Assembly: GCA_963580245.1 (NCBI GenBank)
Contig: CAUZJO010000053.1
Span: 1-29,317, forward strand
DNA: 29,317 bases
Direction: 5' to 3'
Origin: CAUZJO01 sp963580245
GTDB taxonomy: Bacteria; Sumerlaeota; Sumerlaeia; MVZB01
Part shown: positions 8,762 to 16,530 of the stretch, one piece after another
Layout of the letters: each line of letters opens with the position of its first letter
Numbering within the stretch: position 1 is the first letter of the stretch
Notes under the pieces: generated by a model
The model's database searches: none
The model's input: the letters and a program-made list of their open reading frames with translations, nothing else
What the model was told of the DNA's origin: nothing
Translations under genes and position numbers: made by a program

Positions 8762-9886
8762 TCAGACGTTCTTGCGCCGGTTGCTCAGGTAATCGCGCAT
8801 CACGAACTTGCCCAGGTTGTCCAGGTCGGCGTAATAGGCGCGGCCTTTGTTCGCTTCGGTCAGGCGTTCGACGAACTGGCGCAGGTAAGGGTCCGAGGTG
8901 ATCATGAACGTGGTGATGATGATGTTCTTGCGGCGGCAGGCCTGCGCCTCCTCGACCGTCTTGTTGACGATGCGCGCATCGAGCCCGAACGAGTTGATAT
9001 AGAGTTTCTTGCCGACGTACATGGCGCTCGGTTTGCCGTCGGTGATCATGATGATTTGTTTGTTCGCGTGTTTGCGTCGCGCCAGGATTTTCTGGCCCAG
9101 CTCCAGCGCCGCCTTGGTGTTGGTGTGATACGGACCGTTTTGCACGAACGGGAGCTCGCGCGGGTCGACCTCGAAGGCCTCGTCGCCGAACAGCAGCACG
9201 TCGAGCGCGTCCTTCTTGTAGCGGCTCTGGATCAGCTCGGTCAGGGCCAGGGCGACCTTCTTGGCCGGCGTGATCCGGTCCTCGCCGTAGAGCGTCATCG
9301 AGTGCGAGATATCGAGCGCGAGGACCGTGGCGCAACTGGTCGAGTTCTCGACCTCATGGACCGCTAGGTCGTCCTCGATCATGTCGAATTGTTCCGACGC
9401 CGCGCGGCGCATCGCGTTGGTCATGCTGCCGAGGCAGTCGATATCCTGCACGCGGTCGCCGAACACGAACGGCCGCGTCTCGGGCAGACGGTCGCCGCCG
9501 GCGCCGGCGTAGGGCGTCACGTGTTCTCCGCCCAGCGTGTCCTGGCGCAATTTGGAGAAGAGCTCCTCGAACGCGTCGGTCCGGATGGCGCGTTCAGCCT
9601 TGCGCGTGGGTTTGTAGCGGGCGCGCGAGGTCCCTTTGGTTTGGCCCTTGCGCGGCGAGGACGCAGCCGAGATGTAACCCTTGTCGACGAGCATCTCTTT
9701 CAGGTCTTCGAGGTCCATCCCCTCGGGCCACAGGCCGTGTCGGTCGGCCAGATCCTTCAGCCAGCGAAGCGCCTCATCGACGTCGCCGCCCACGTGCATC
9801 AGCAACTCGAGGAAAAGCTTGGTGAGCTGCTCGTCGCGGGCGGCTTGGAGGAAGCGTTCATCGAAACTGGAGTAGCGAAATTCCAT
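8762..9886 (-). CDS. von Willebrand factor A domain protein (partner of AAA+ ATPase)
   Basis: The 374-residue protein starts at an ATG (MEFRYSSFDERF). The N-terminal 180 residues are mostly helical. A vWA domain follows, with a complete MIDAS metal site: DISHS at 192-196, a Thr at 255 or 257 (PYHTNTKAAL) and ITDGKPS around 281-287. There are no membrane segments or signal peptide, so it is probably cytoplasmic. It lies downstream of a MoxR/ChlI-like AAA+ ATPase on the same strand. Such ATPase/vWA pairs act as metal-insertion or protein-remodelling machines, as in magnesium chelatase ChlI/ChlD and MoxR/vWA systems. The substrate of this pair is unknown. The 230 bp between the two genes contains repeat copy B. 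Confidence 0.88.
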   Translation of the reverse strand: MEFRYSSFDERFLQAARDEQLTKLFLELLMHVGGDVDEALRWLKDLADRHGLWPEGMDLEDLKEMLVDKGYISAASSPRKGQTKGTSRARYKPTRKAERAIRTDAFEELFSKLRQDTLGGEHVTPYAGAGGDRLPETRPFVFGDRVQDIDCLGSMTNAMRRAASEQFDMIEDDLAVHEVENSTSCATVLALDISHSMTLYGEDRITPAKKVALALTELIQSRYKKDALDVLLFGDEAFEVDPRELPFVQNGPYHTNTKAALELGQKILARRKHANKQIIMITDGKPSAMYVGKKLYINSFGLDARIVNKTVEEAQACRRKNIIITTFMITSDPYLRQFVERLTEANKGRAYYADLDNLGKFVMRDYLSNRRKNV

Positions 9887-9970
9887 GTCGACAGGGTCGT
9901 TTCGTTACCAAAGGATCAACGCGAATAGACGAGGAATCGAGACGCGTTATTCGCGAATCATAAACATTAA

Positions 9971-10102
9971 AGGCTTCTCTAAGAATTCAGTCCCGGCAGG
10001 GACGATTGCTTTCAGCCCGCCACGCAAGTGGCGGGAAATGAAACCCATTACGAATTGGAGTCCCGTAGGGACGACTGCAAAACGGGATCTTTAGAGGCTC
10101 CC
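9971..10102. repeat. MITE-like repeat, copy B
   Basis: Second copy of the approximately 130-bp element, in the same orientation as copy C. Its ends are AGGCTTCTCTAAGAATTC and the complement of GGATCTTTAGAGGCTCCC. Direct 4-bp TTAA repeats flank it at 9967-9970 and 10103-10106, as expected for a target-site duplication. It contains the same three hairpins as copies A and C. It begins 14 bp after the stop codon of the AAA+ ATPase gene (minus strand) and separates that gene from its vWA partner. Confidence 0.87.
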
Positions 10103-10116
10103 TTAATGGAATTCAA

Positions 10117-11586
10117 TCAATCCTCGACTTTTTGCATCGAATACAGCTCATCGGCGTAGCGCGTGCCGCGCACCAACTTGAATTTGCTCAGCATGAAGTT
10201 CTGCGCCAGGCCTTCGAGCAGGAATTCCATCGCGCTATACAGATCGGGGCCGACCAGGCCCGGGCACGTGCGGGCGGCGATCCGGCCCAGCGTGGGGATG
10301 CGGTCAAGCGACGCCTGCAGCTCGTCAATCGTCATCGTATCGTTCAAGTCGATCGTATTGCCGTCTTCAAACCAGCCGATGATTTCCTGGAATTCCGTAA
10401 ACTCGTGCTTGGGGTCGCGGCCGCGTTTGTAGTCCGGGACGAACAGCTCGTTGAACCGTTCCTTGATCGACTTGCCGACCAGGTGCTCGGCGACCTGCGC
10501 GATCCCCTCCTGCTCGCCTTTGTAGACCAGTTCGACCTTGCCCGTGATGGCCGGCACCCCCAGGTAGAGGTCGCAGACGCGCGCGTGGGCCGCCCGGTCG
10601 CCGTTGAGCAACGCACGCCGTTCCATCGAACTCATCGCCGTCTCCAGCAGCGTGATCGGCATGCGCGCCGAAACGCCGCTGTTGCGGTCGACGTAATCAC
10701 TCTGGCGCGCCTCGATCGCCGTGGCCTCGATCAGGTGATAGAACAACTCGCTGACCTTCAGGTCGACGTGCCCGTTGCGCGCCCCCCACGACTCTTGTTT
10801 GATGATCGCGATGCCGTCTTCGAGCGAGGTGGGGTAATGGGTGATGATCTGGGCCTCAATGCGGTCCTTGAGCGGCGTGATGATGTTGCCGCGGTTGGTG
10901 TAGTCCTCGGGGTTGGCCGTGAAAACCACGAACAGGTCGATCTCCATGCGGATCGGGAAGCCCCGGATCTGAAAATCACGTTCCTCGAGGATATTGAGCA
11001 GGCCGACCTGGATGCGCGGCTGGAGGTCGGGAATCTCATTGATCGCGAAGATGCAGCGGTTGCTGCGCGGGACCAGCCCGTAATGGATGACCTCCTCGTT
11101 GGAGAAATCGAGCTTGCGCGACATCGCCTTGATCGGGTCGATGTCGCCGATCAGGTCGGCGATCGTCACGTCGGGCGTGGCCAGCTTTTCCTGGTAGCGG
11201 TTGGCGCGTTCGAGCCAGACGATCGGCAAATCATCGCCCGCCTCGCGCGCGAGCCGCCGGCCGGTCGGCGTGATCGGGTGGAGCGGGTCTTCGGGCACCG
11301 GCGAGCCGTCGATGATCGGGATGACGTCGTCGAGGTACTCGGTCAGGCCTCGGATGAGCCGCGTCTTGGCCTGCCCGCGCTGGCCGAGTAGCAAGAAGTT
11401 ATGTTCGGCCAGCGCCGCGTGGACGACCTGGGGGACAACGGTATCCTCATACCCGATAATCCCCGGAAAAAGCTCCTGCCGCTCCCGAATCGCCCGCACC
11501 ATGTTGCGCCGGATCTCCTGGCGCACGCGCTCGGGTCGATAACCCGTGGCCCGCAATTCACCAAGCGTTTTGGATAGTGGTTTCAT
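10117..11586 (-). CDS. MoxR/ChlI-like AAA+ ATPase
   Basis: The 489-residue product is read from the ATG at 11586, giving the start MKPLSKTLGELRATGYRP, which fits the family's usual N-terminus. A GTG at 11631 would add 15 residues without a clear ribosome-binding site. Walker A is GQRGQAKT at 68-75. Walker B is CIFAINEIPDL, with Asn-Glu at 183-184 instead of Asp-Glu. VFTANPEDYTNRGNIITPLKDR supplies sensor 1 and arginine-rich elements. The family resembles magnesium chelatase subunit I and MoxR ATPases and probably forms hexameric rings that act through the downstream vWA protein. The C-terminal 150 residues are helical and specific to this subfamily. Substrate unknown. Confidence 0.87.
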   Translation of the reverse strand: MKPLSKTLGELRATGYRPERVRQEIRRNMVRAIRERQELFPGIIGYEDTVVPQVVHAALAEHNFLLLGQRGQAKTRLIRGLTEYLDDVIPIIDGSPVPEDPLHPITPTGRRLAREAGDDLPIVWLERANRYQEKLATPDVTIADLIGDIDPIKAMSRKLDFSNEEVIHYGLVPRSNRCIFAINEIPDLQPRIQVGLLNILEERDFQIRGFPIRMEIDLFVVFTANPEDYTNRGNIITPLKDRIEAQIITHYPTSLEDGIAIIKQESWGARNGHVDLKVSELFYHLIEATAIEARQSDYVDRNSGVSARMPITLLETAMSSMERRALLNGDRAAHARVCDLYLGVPAITGKVELVYKGEQEGIAQVAEHLVGKSIKERFNELFVPDYKRGRDPKHEFTEFQEIIGWFEDGNTIDLNDTMTIDELQASLDRIPTLGRIAARTCPGLVGPDLYSAMEFLLEGLAQNFMLSKFKLVRGTRYADELYSMQKVED

Positions 11587-11761
11587 GGACGTCAATGACC
11601 GCCGAATGATACAGAATGGAGATATCTTCACTCCAAGCGCCGAACCCGCATTGCCTTATCAGTTTAGCACGCCGCTCCGACGCGCGGCAACTCCCGATAA
11701 TCTGTTCGTGCGACGGATTACGTCGGCGTTACGATAGAAATAGAGGCGACATGGCAAGGCC

Positions 11762-13093
11762 CTAATCCCGCAGCCCGACGGCCCGGGCCATATTGATGCC
11801 CTTGCGGATCAGACCGAACCGCATCCGGGTCAGGCGGCCCGGCAGGCTGGAACGGGCGTCGGTGATTTGGCGGGCCAGGCGGGCGACGTCGGCGGGGTCG
11901 CCGAGCTTGGAGGCGATGTGACAGCCGCCGGCTTTCCAGCACATCGCCGTGGTGTGGCGGCAGAGCTTGCCCGACATCGGCGCCGGTCCGTCCAGGACCA
12001 TGGCGCGGCGAATCTCGCCCCGGTAGCGCTTGAACGCCTCGCCGTTCCACACCTCGGCCAGCGTCTGCCCATTGAGGTTGCCCAGCGGGTCGATCTCCTG
12101 ATTGGTCAGCAGGATGCAGCAGGGATAGACCCGCCCGCTCCCCACGACCGTCATCGAATACCAAGGCATCAGGCAATAGGCGAAGCGGTCTAGGTCATGG
12201 GCGCCGTTCCCCTGAAGCTTCGCGCCGGCGGGGTCTGAGTCTCCCGCGCCGCCGTTGTCTTCCGCATTCCGGTGGCGCGCATGAATCGCATTGCTCAGCT
12301 CGGCGGCCTCCTGCTCCAGCCCCTCCATCCCGAGGTCAAGCATGATCCAGAACTCGTCGGTGTATTCCATGGCGAGCGGGGCCAGCGCCCTCATCAACGC
12401 GCGCCTCTCCTCCGGGGTCAGCCGGCGTTCGGGAGGTTGGTCATAGAGGCCCCTGAGCGTCACGGCGGTGGCGTTGAGCCGCTTGCCCAGGGCGAACATC
12501 TCGGGCAAGTCCTCAATGGTCTCGCGCGAGATCATGAACTGGAGCTGGGTCTGGCACTCGTCGCGGCGGCCCGCCCCGGCGAGCATCCCATGATAGGCGG
12601 TCAGGTTTTCGCAGATCTTATGGAAACTCCGCCGGGGAATACGCATCCCCCACTCGTAACGCTCGGGCGTCGCGTAGTTGAGGCTGACCATCAGGAAGGC
12701 CGGCGGAACACGCGCGAGCGCCTCGGCGCGGCGTCCGGCCAGCGTGACGCCGTTAGTGGTCATGTTGTCGAGCTGGACCCCGTGCCGCTCCAGCCAGTTG
12801 ATGATCTCGACGAAGTGCGGGTAAAGCAGCGACTCGCCGCCCCCCGACAGCCGAACGCTGCGCAGACCCCGCGGCCGGGCGTCATCGAGCAACCCCTGAA
12901 CGCGGTCCCAGCCGAGCACGTCGCCCCTGCGCACCTCGGCACTGTTGCAGAAGTAACAGTCGGCGTTGCAACTGTCGACGGGGTCGATCTCAAGATGATA
13001 CGGCCCCCCACAATCACGGTCCGGGTCCCAGATGCAATCGAAGATCGCATCCTTATCCTCGGTTCCCAGCCATTTCCAACCCTGCGTCGCCAC
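11762..13093 (-). CDS. Radical SAM protein with SPASM-type C-terminal domain
   Basis: The preferred start is the GTG at 13093, which has GGGGGA six bases upstream and gives 443 residues; a TTG 36 bases further upstream has no better support. The radical SAM cluster motif CNADCYFC supplies Cys 42, 46 and 49. SGGGESLLYPHF is the usual GGE-type SAM-binding segment. A C-terminal SPASM-like region has C-x12-G-x4-C (CLMPWYS...GRVYPC), an adjoining second Cys, then CRHTTAMC and GGCH, enough ligands for an auxiliary iron-sulfur cluster. SPASM enzymes modify peptides, proteins or sugars. No small precursor peptide gene was seen next to it. A glycosyltransferase lies upstream on the same strand, 174 bp away, so an envelope or glycan role is possible but unproven. 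Confidence 0.87.
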   Translation of the reverse strand: MATQGWKWLGTEDKDAIFDCIWDPDRDCGGPYHLEIDPVDSCNADCYFCNSAEVRRGDVLGWDRVQGLLDDARPRGLRSVRLSGGGESLLYPHFVEIINWLERHGVQLDNMTTNGVTLAGRRAEALARVPPAFLMVSLNYATPERYEWGMRIPRRSFHKICENLTAYHGMLAGAGRRDECQTQLQFMISRETIEDLPEMFALGKRLNATAVTLRGLYDQPPERRLTPEERRALMRALAPLAMEYTDEFWIMLDLGMEGLEQEAAELSNAIHARHRNAEDNGGAGDSDPAGAKLQGNGAHDLDRFAYCLMPWYSMTVVGSGRVYPCCILLTNQEIDPLGNLNGQTLAEVWNGEAFKRYRGEIRRAMVLDGPAPMSGKLCRHTTAMCWKAGGCHIASKLGDPADVARLARQITDARSSLPGRLTRMRFGLIRKGINMARAVGLRD

Positions 13094-13213
13094 GTCAAAT
13101 CCCCCGTGACCCGACCGACCGTATAACAACCCGGATGCGGCTGAGCAAACTGTATGAACTAAATCTCAGCATATTATCTACTCTACACGGTCAGGCCGCT
13201 CTGCCCCAACCAA

Positions 13214-13249
13214 ATCCGCATCAATCCGTATAATCCGCGCTATCCGCGT
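13214..13249. repeat. Short iterated ATCCG repeats
   Basis: Four ATCCG-core units start at 13214, 13224, 13233 and 13242, with a 9-10 bp period, in the gap between the glycosyltransferase and radical SAM genes. Comparable AATCCGCGTAATCCGCG iterations are scattered between genes in many PVC-group genomes (from memory). No function is known to me. Confidence 0.45.
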
Positions 13250-13267
13250 TCTATTCTCTCCTTACCA

Positions 13268-14392
13268 TCAAACCGCCGATTCCACAGCATACCGCTCATA
13301 AAGCGCGCTCAATCCCTCAACCATCTTATCAACCGTAAATCGCTCCAGGAATCTCCGACGCCCAGCGTGGCCAAGCTCCCGGCGGCGATCGGGATCCCCC
13401 AGGAGCGCCTGAACCGCCTCGGCCAGCCGCCCGGACTCCCCCGGCGGGACAAGCAGCCCTTGCGCCCCGTCTTCAATCATCTCGGGGATGCCCCCCACGC
13501 GTGTGGCGACCGCTGCCCGCCCCGCCCGCATCGCCTCGATCAGACTGTCCGGACATCCCTCCCACTTCGACGCGACCACAACCACGTCGGCGGCGGCCAG
13601 GACATCCGTGGAATCGTTGACAAACCCCAGCCAGCGGATCGAGTCCGCGACGCCGCGCGAGGCAGCCGTTTGCGGGATGCTCCCGCCCGAATCATCCCGG
13701 CCCGCCGCCAGGCAGACCACGTCGGGGTATTGCCGGCGCAGGATGGCGACCGCATCGATCAGTTTGGGGTAGCCCTTGGCCGCGTGAACACTGGCCACCG
13801 TCGCCAAAACCGGAACCTCATCTCCGAGTTTGAGTCGGCGGCGCGCCTGGGCCCGGGCCTGGTCGTCCGGAGGGGAAGCATCGGGGATCCCATTGTAGAC
13901 AACGTGGATGCGATCGCCTGGGAAGCCCTCCCGGTCGATCCGACCGCGGCGGGCCGCCTCGCAGACGGCGGCCCACGCCGTGACCCCATCGGCCGTTAGC
14001 CGGTCGAGCGACGCCTGCCACCACCGACGCCCGGGGTCGCCCGAACTGACCGCCGAGACGCAGGGCAGTTGCATCCCATTGGCGACCCCCCGGGCAAGCA
14101 AGTCGGCCCGCGGCCCGTGGGTGTGCACCAGATCAAACCGCCCCGCGCGCAGAAAAAGCTGCATGCGCCTCGGCAGACGCGGGTCTCGCAAACCCTCCAG
14201 CGCCCAGTTGTGCGCCTCGACCCCCGCCTGCATCGCCAGCAGCGTCAGGTGGCCCGGCCCCGTCAGCGTCAACACCTGCGGCTGGACGCGCGCGGGGTCG
14301 GCGTGGCGTACGAGGTTCAAAATCATCCGCTCGGCCCCCCCCATCCGCGAGGTCGAGGCCAACTGGAGCACGCGAAGCGGACGACTGCGCAT
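13268..14392 (-). CDS. GT4 family glycosyltransferase
   Basis: This 374-residue GT-B fold enzyme starts at the ATG at 14392. The N-terminal donor-independent domain begins RVLQLASTSRMGGAERMILNL, with the glycine-rich GGAE loop of GT4 enzymes. DLVHTHGPRADLLARG follows. The C-terminal nucleotide-sugar domain includes VVYNGIPD, VLATVASVHAAKGYPKLIDA and the E-x7-E signature EGCPDSLIEAMRAG, ending with GLLVPPGESGRLAEAV. Such enzymes transfer sugars from nucleotide donors to lipid- or polysaccharide-linked acceptors at the cytoplasmic face of the membrane. The donor cannot be inferred. It is divergent from pyrB and upstream of the radical SAM gene. Confidence 0.92.
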   Translation of the reverse strand: MRSRPLRVLQLASTSRMGGAERMILNLVRHADPARVQPQVLTLTGPGHLTLLAMQAGVEAHNWALEGLRDPRLPRRMQLFLRAGRFDLVHTHGPRADLLARGVANGMQLPCVSAVSSGDPGRRWWQASLDRLTADGVTAWAAVCEAARRGRIDREGFPGDRIHVVYNGIPDASPPDDQARAQARRRLKLGDEVPVLATVASVHAAKGYPKLIDAVAILRRQYPDVVCLAAGRDDSGGSIPQTAASRGVADSIRWLGFVNDSTDVLAAADVVVVASKWEGCPDSLIEAMRAGRAAVATRVGGIPEMIEDGAQGLLVPPGESGRLAEAVQALLGDPDRRRELGHAGRRRFLERFTVDKMVEGLSALYERYAVESAV

Positions 14393-14541
14393 CAGGCCCT
14401 TTCAACTAAGGGGATTGGGGTTCTTGCGGGTCGGCGGATCGGCGGGCCGTCCCAGACCAACACCCCGGCATCAGGATGGTCGTTTTTTTTCAATTCCGCC
14501 ATTGATTTCCCCCCGACGCCCTGTCATGCTTAAATTTTGAA

Positions 14542-15552
14542 ATGCTTAAGGCAGCAATTGCCACACCGCCACCTCCCGAAAAGCCGACCGTCCCACCCCT
14601 ATCCGGTCGGCAAAAACCCGTTTTCCCCCACAAACACCTGCTCGACCTGGAGTCGCTGACGGCCGACGAGATTCGCCTCATCCTCGAGGACGCCCGCGGC
14701 CTCAAAGAGGTCTTCACGCGCTCGATCAAGAAGGTCCCCACCCTGCACGGCAAAACCGTCTGCACCCTGTTCTTCGAGAACTCGACCCGCACGCGCACCT
14801 CGTTCGAACTGGCCGCCAAGCGCCTCTCGGCCGACGTGATTGGCTTCTCGCACAGCACCAGCAGCATCAACAAGGGCGAGACGCTGCTCGACACCGCCCG
14901 CACGATCGAGGCCATGGGGACCGACTTCATCGTGATCCGCCACGGCGTATCCGGGGCGCCGCACCTACTCTCGCGCCGCGTCTCGGCCAGCGTCATCAAC
15001 GCTGGCGACGGCACCCACGAGCACCCCACCCAGGGCCTGCTCGACGCGTTCACGATCATGGAAATCAAGGGGGCCTTCGAGGGCCTCAAGGTCGCCATCG
15101 TCGGCGACATCCTGCACAGCCGCGTCGCCCGCAGCAACATCCACGCCCTGACCAAGCTGGGCGCCCAGGTCACGCTGGTCGGCCCCTCGACGCTCCTGCC
15201 GCGCACCTTCGAGCAGTTCGGCGTCCGCGTCTGTCACGACCTGATGGAAGGCATCGACCAGGCCGACGTGATCAACATCCTGCGCATCCAGCGCGAGCGG
15301 ATGACGACCAACTTCTTCCCCTCGATCCGCGAGTACCGGCTGCTCTACGGCATCACGCAAGAGCGCCTGCGCGCCGCCCGCCCCGACGTCATGATCATGC
15401 ATCCGGGCCCGGTCAACCGCGGCGTCGAGATCGACCAAGAAGTCGCCGACGGCCCCCACTCGGTCATCAACCGCCAGGTCACCAACGGCGTCGCCATCCG
15501 CATGGCCGTCCTCTACCGCCTAGCCGGTGCCCGCCCCCGCGCGCTGGAGTAG
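14542..15552 (+). CDS. pyrB: Aspartate carbamoyltransferase catalytic subunit
   Basis: This enzyme catalyses the second step of pyrimidine synthesis: carbamoyl phosphate plus aspartate gives N-carbamoyl-aspartate. The 336-residue protein carries the carbamoyl-phosphate loop FFENSTRTRTSFE (78-90), SSINKGET with the active-site lysine near 111, HPTQ (161-164), the VGDILHSRVARSN stretch and MHPGPVNRG. About 25 Pro-rich N-terminal residues precede the usual start region (HLLDLESLTADEI), slightly longer than typical. No ribosome-binding site is obvious before the ATG. No pyrC, pyrI or carAB is adjacent, so the gene stands alone. Repeat copy C begins 18 bp after the stop and may help end transcription. 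Confidence 0.96.
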   Translation: MLKAAIATPPPPEKPTVPPLSGRQKPVFPHKHLLDLESLTADEIRLILEDARGLKEVFTRSIKKVPTLHGKTVCTLFFENSTRTRTSFELAAKRLSADVIGFSHSTSSINKGETLLDTARTIEAMGTDFIVIRHGVSGAPHLLSRRVSASVINAGDGTHEHPTQGLLDAFTIMEIKGAFEGLKVAIVGDILHSRVARSNIHALTKLGAQVTLVGPSTLLPRTFEQFGVRVCHDLMEGIDQADVINILRIQRERMTTNFFPSIREYRLLYGITQERLRAARPDVMIMHPGPVNRGVEIDQEVADGPHSVINRQVTNGVAIRMAVLYRLAGARPRALE

Positions 15553-15570
15553 GCCCCTTTTCCCCATTAG

Positions 15571-15700
15571 GGCGCCTCTAAAAATTCAGTCCCGGCAGGG
15601 ACGATTGCTTTCAGCCGGCCACGCAAGTGGCGGGAAAACGAGCCGATAATGAATTCGAGTCCCGTAGGGACGACTGCAAACCGGATTTTTAGAGGTTCCC
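15571..15700. repeat. MITE-like repeat, copy C
   Basis: Third copy of the approximately 130-bp element, in the same orientation as copy B and inverted relative to A. The ends are GGCGCCTCTAAAAATTC and the complement of GGATTTTTAGAGGTTCCC. The flanks carry ATTAG at 15566-15570 and again at 15701-15705, a clean direct repeat consistent with a target-site duplication. Internal hairpins GTCCCGGCAGGGAC, CCACGCAAGTGG and GTCCCGTAGGGAC are well preserved. Confidence 0.88.
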
Positions 15701-15705
15701 ATTAG

Positions 15706-16061
15706 TCTCCGTGCCGGTCACCGGCTTGGTGGAGCACGGCGACGGGCGGTATTGGATCACGCTTCGACTGCAACAGGTTCGTCTACAATCAGTGTGTAAG
15801 ACCTGGCTCGGCCCCGCATTCCCCAAGCCCCAAGGGGCCTCTGCGGAGAAAATCCGTGGATGCCCGCCTTTGGGTCTTTTACAGAATAAATCCCCCAACC
15901 AGCGAAAAATGCGTTACAGGCGTCGGCGCCGAGACCCTGTTATGTGTGAAGTCGGTGGCAATATGGCCGGGAGCCGAGACACTGATGGAGAGGGGATGTA
16001 GGCGGCCATCGGTCGATCCTCTGTCCCATTGCCCACTCTAACCGGCCCTGGATGGTGAAAA
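15706..16061. other. Gene-free stretch
   Basis: About 350 bp without a convincing gene. Frames are open here (for instance 15711-16001 on the plus strand), but they show arginine-rich, low-complexity composition with no recognisable motif and no ribosome-binding site. A weak GGCCCC/GGGGCC inverted repeat (15810-15815 and 15834-15839) is present but is not followed by a T-run. I see no RNA gene. Confidence 0.5.
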
Positions 16062-16085
16062 ATGTGGCGCCCCCAATACGACACA

Positions 16086-16469
16086 ATGACCAACCCGCCA
16101 AAGGATTCGCCCCGCCCAATGCGGCGCAAAACCACCATTGAGGTCAATGCTTCTCTCAGAACCAGCCGGCCTCGGCTTCTCAATCTCAGCCGTTACAGAA
16201 GCCGATTCCCGGCCCTTGCCCGCGCTTTCCTCCTCATCACCCTTCACCATTTCGTAATCCAGCCGATATGCGCTCAAACCACGTTTGGGCCCCAGCAAAG
16301 CATCATCGCAAATTCAACCCTAGGTCCCCGGTCCGTCTACGCGGCCGACCTGGACGGCGATGGCGATATCGATGTTTTGTCCGCCTCACAAGATGACGAC
16401 AAAATCGCCTGGTATGAGAACCTGACACCCCTCCAAAACGCCGCCGAAGTCTGGCCATTCTACCAATGA
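16086..16469 (+). pseudogene. Truncated VCBS/FG-GAP repeat protein
   Basis: The frame encodes a possible export signal (ALARAFLLITLHHFVIQPICAQ) and then one FG-GAP/VCBS repeat: SVYAADLDGDGDIDVLSAS followed by DDDKIAWYENL. The DLDGDGDID segment is a calcium-binding loop. Full proteins of this type have many such repeats, forming a secreted beta-propeller. Here the frame stops at a TGA (16467-16469) right after the first repeat, and no further repeat is seen in other frames. Candidate starts are ATGs at 16062, 16086 and 16119, none with a good ribosome-binding site. Most likely the 5' remnant of a larger secreted gene. Confidence 0.5.
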
Positions 16470-16530
16470 TATCCACGTTGCGGTAGCGCCCAAACCAAAA
16501 CTAGCGGATTGAAGATGTTCGCGTTGATCA

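Noticed and set aside
10132..11391. 419-codon open frame on the plus strand opposite the AAA+ ATPase
   Set aside because: It is a shadow of the GC-rich codons of the ATPase, rich in Arg/Asp/Val, without a recognisable domain or ribosome-binding site.
10117..11586. Asn-Glu in Walker B as a sign of a dead ATPase
   Set aside because: From memory, FAINE-type Walker B segments are usual in this ChlI/MoxR-like subfamily, and the catalytic Glu is kept.
12272..13126. 284-codon frame opposite the radical SAM gene
   Set aside because: The minus strand has a complete radical SAM protein with catalytic cysteines; this frame has no motif.
14526..14541. Four-codon frame (MLKF) just before pyrB that repeats the pyrB start sequence
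   Set aside because: No ribosome-binding site and too short to call a leader; probably a chance local duplication of ATGCTTAA.
4227..15700. CRISPR-like direct repeats
   Set aside because: The repeated sequences are 130-bp palindromic elements kilobases apart, not short regularly spaced repeats with spacers, and no cas gene is present.
15810..15839. GGCCCC/GGGGCC hairpin as a pyrB terminator
   Set aside because: It has no T-run, a loop of 18 bases, and lies beyond repeat copy C, about 260 bp after the pyrB stop.
15711..16001. 96-codon frame after pyrB
   Set aside because: No ribosome-binding site, no motif, arginine-rich end; it starts immediately beside repeat copy C.
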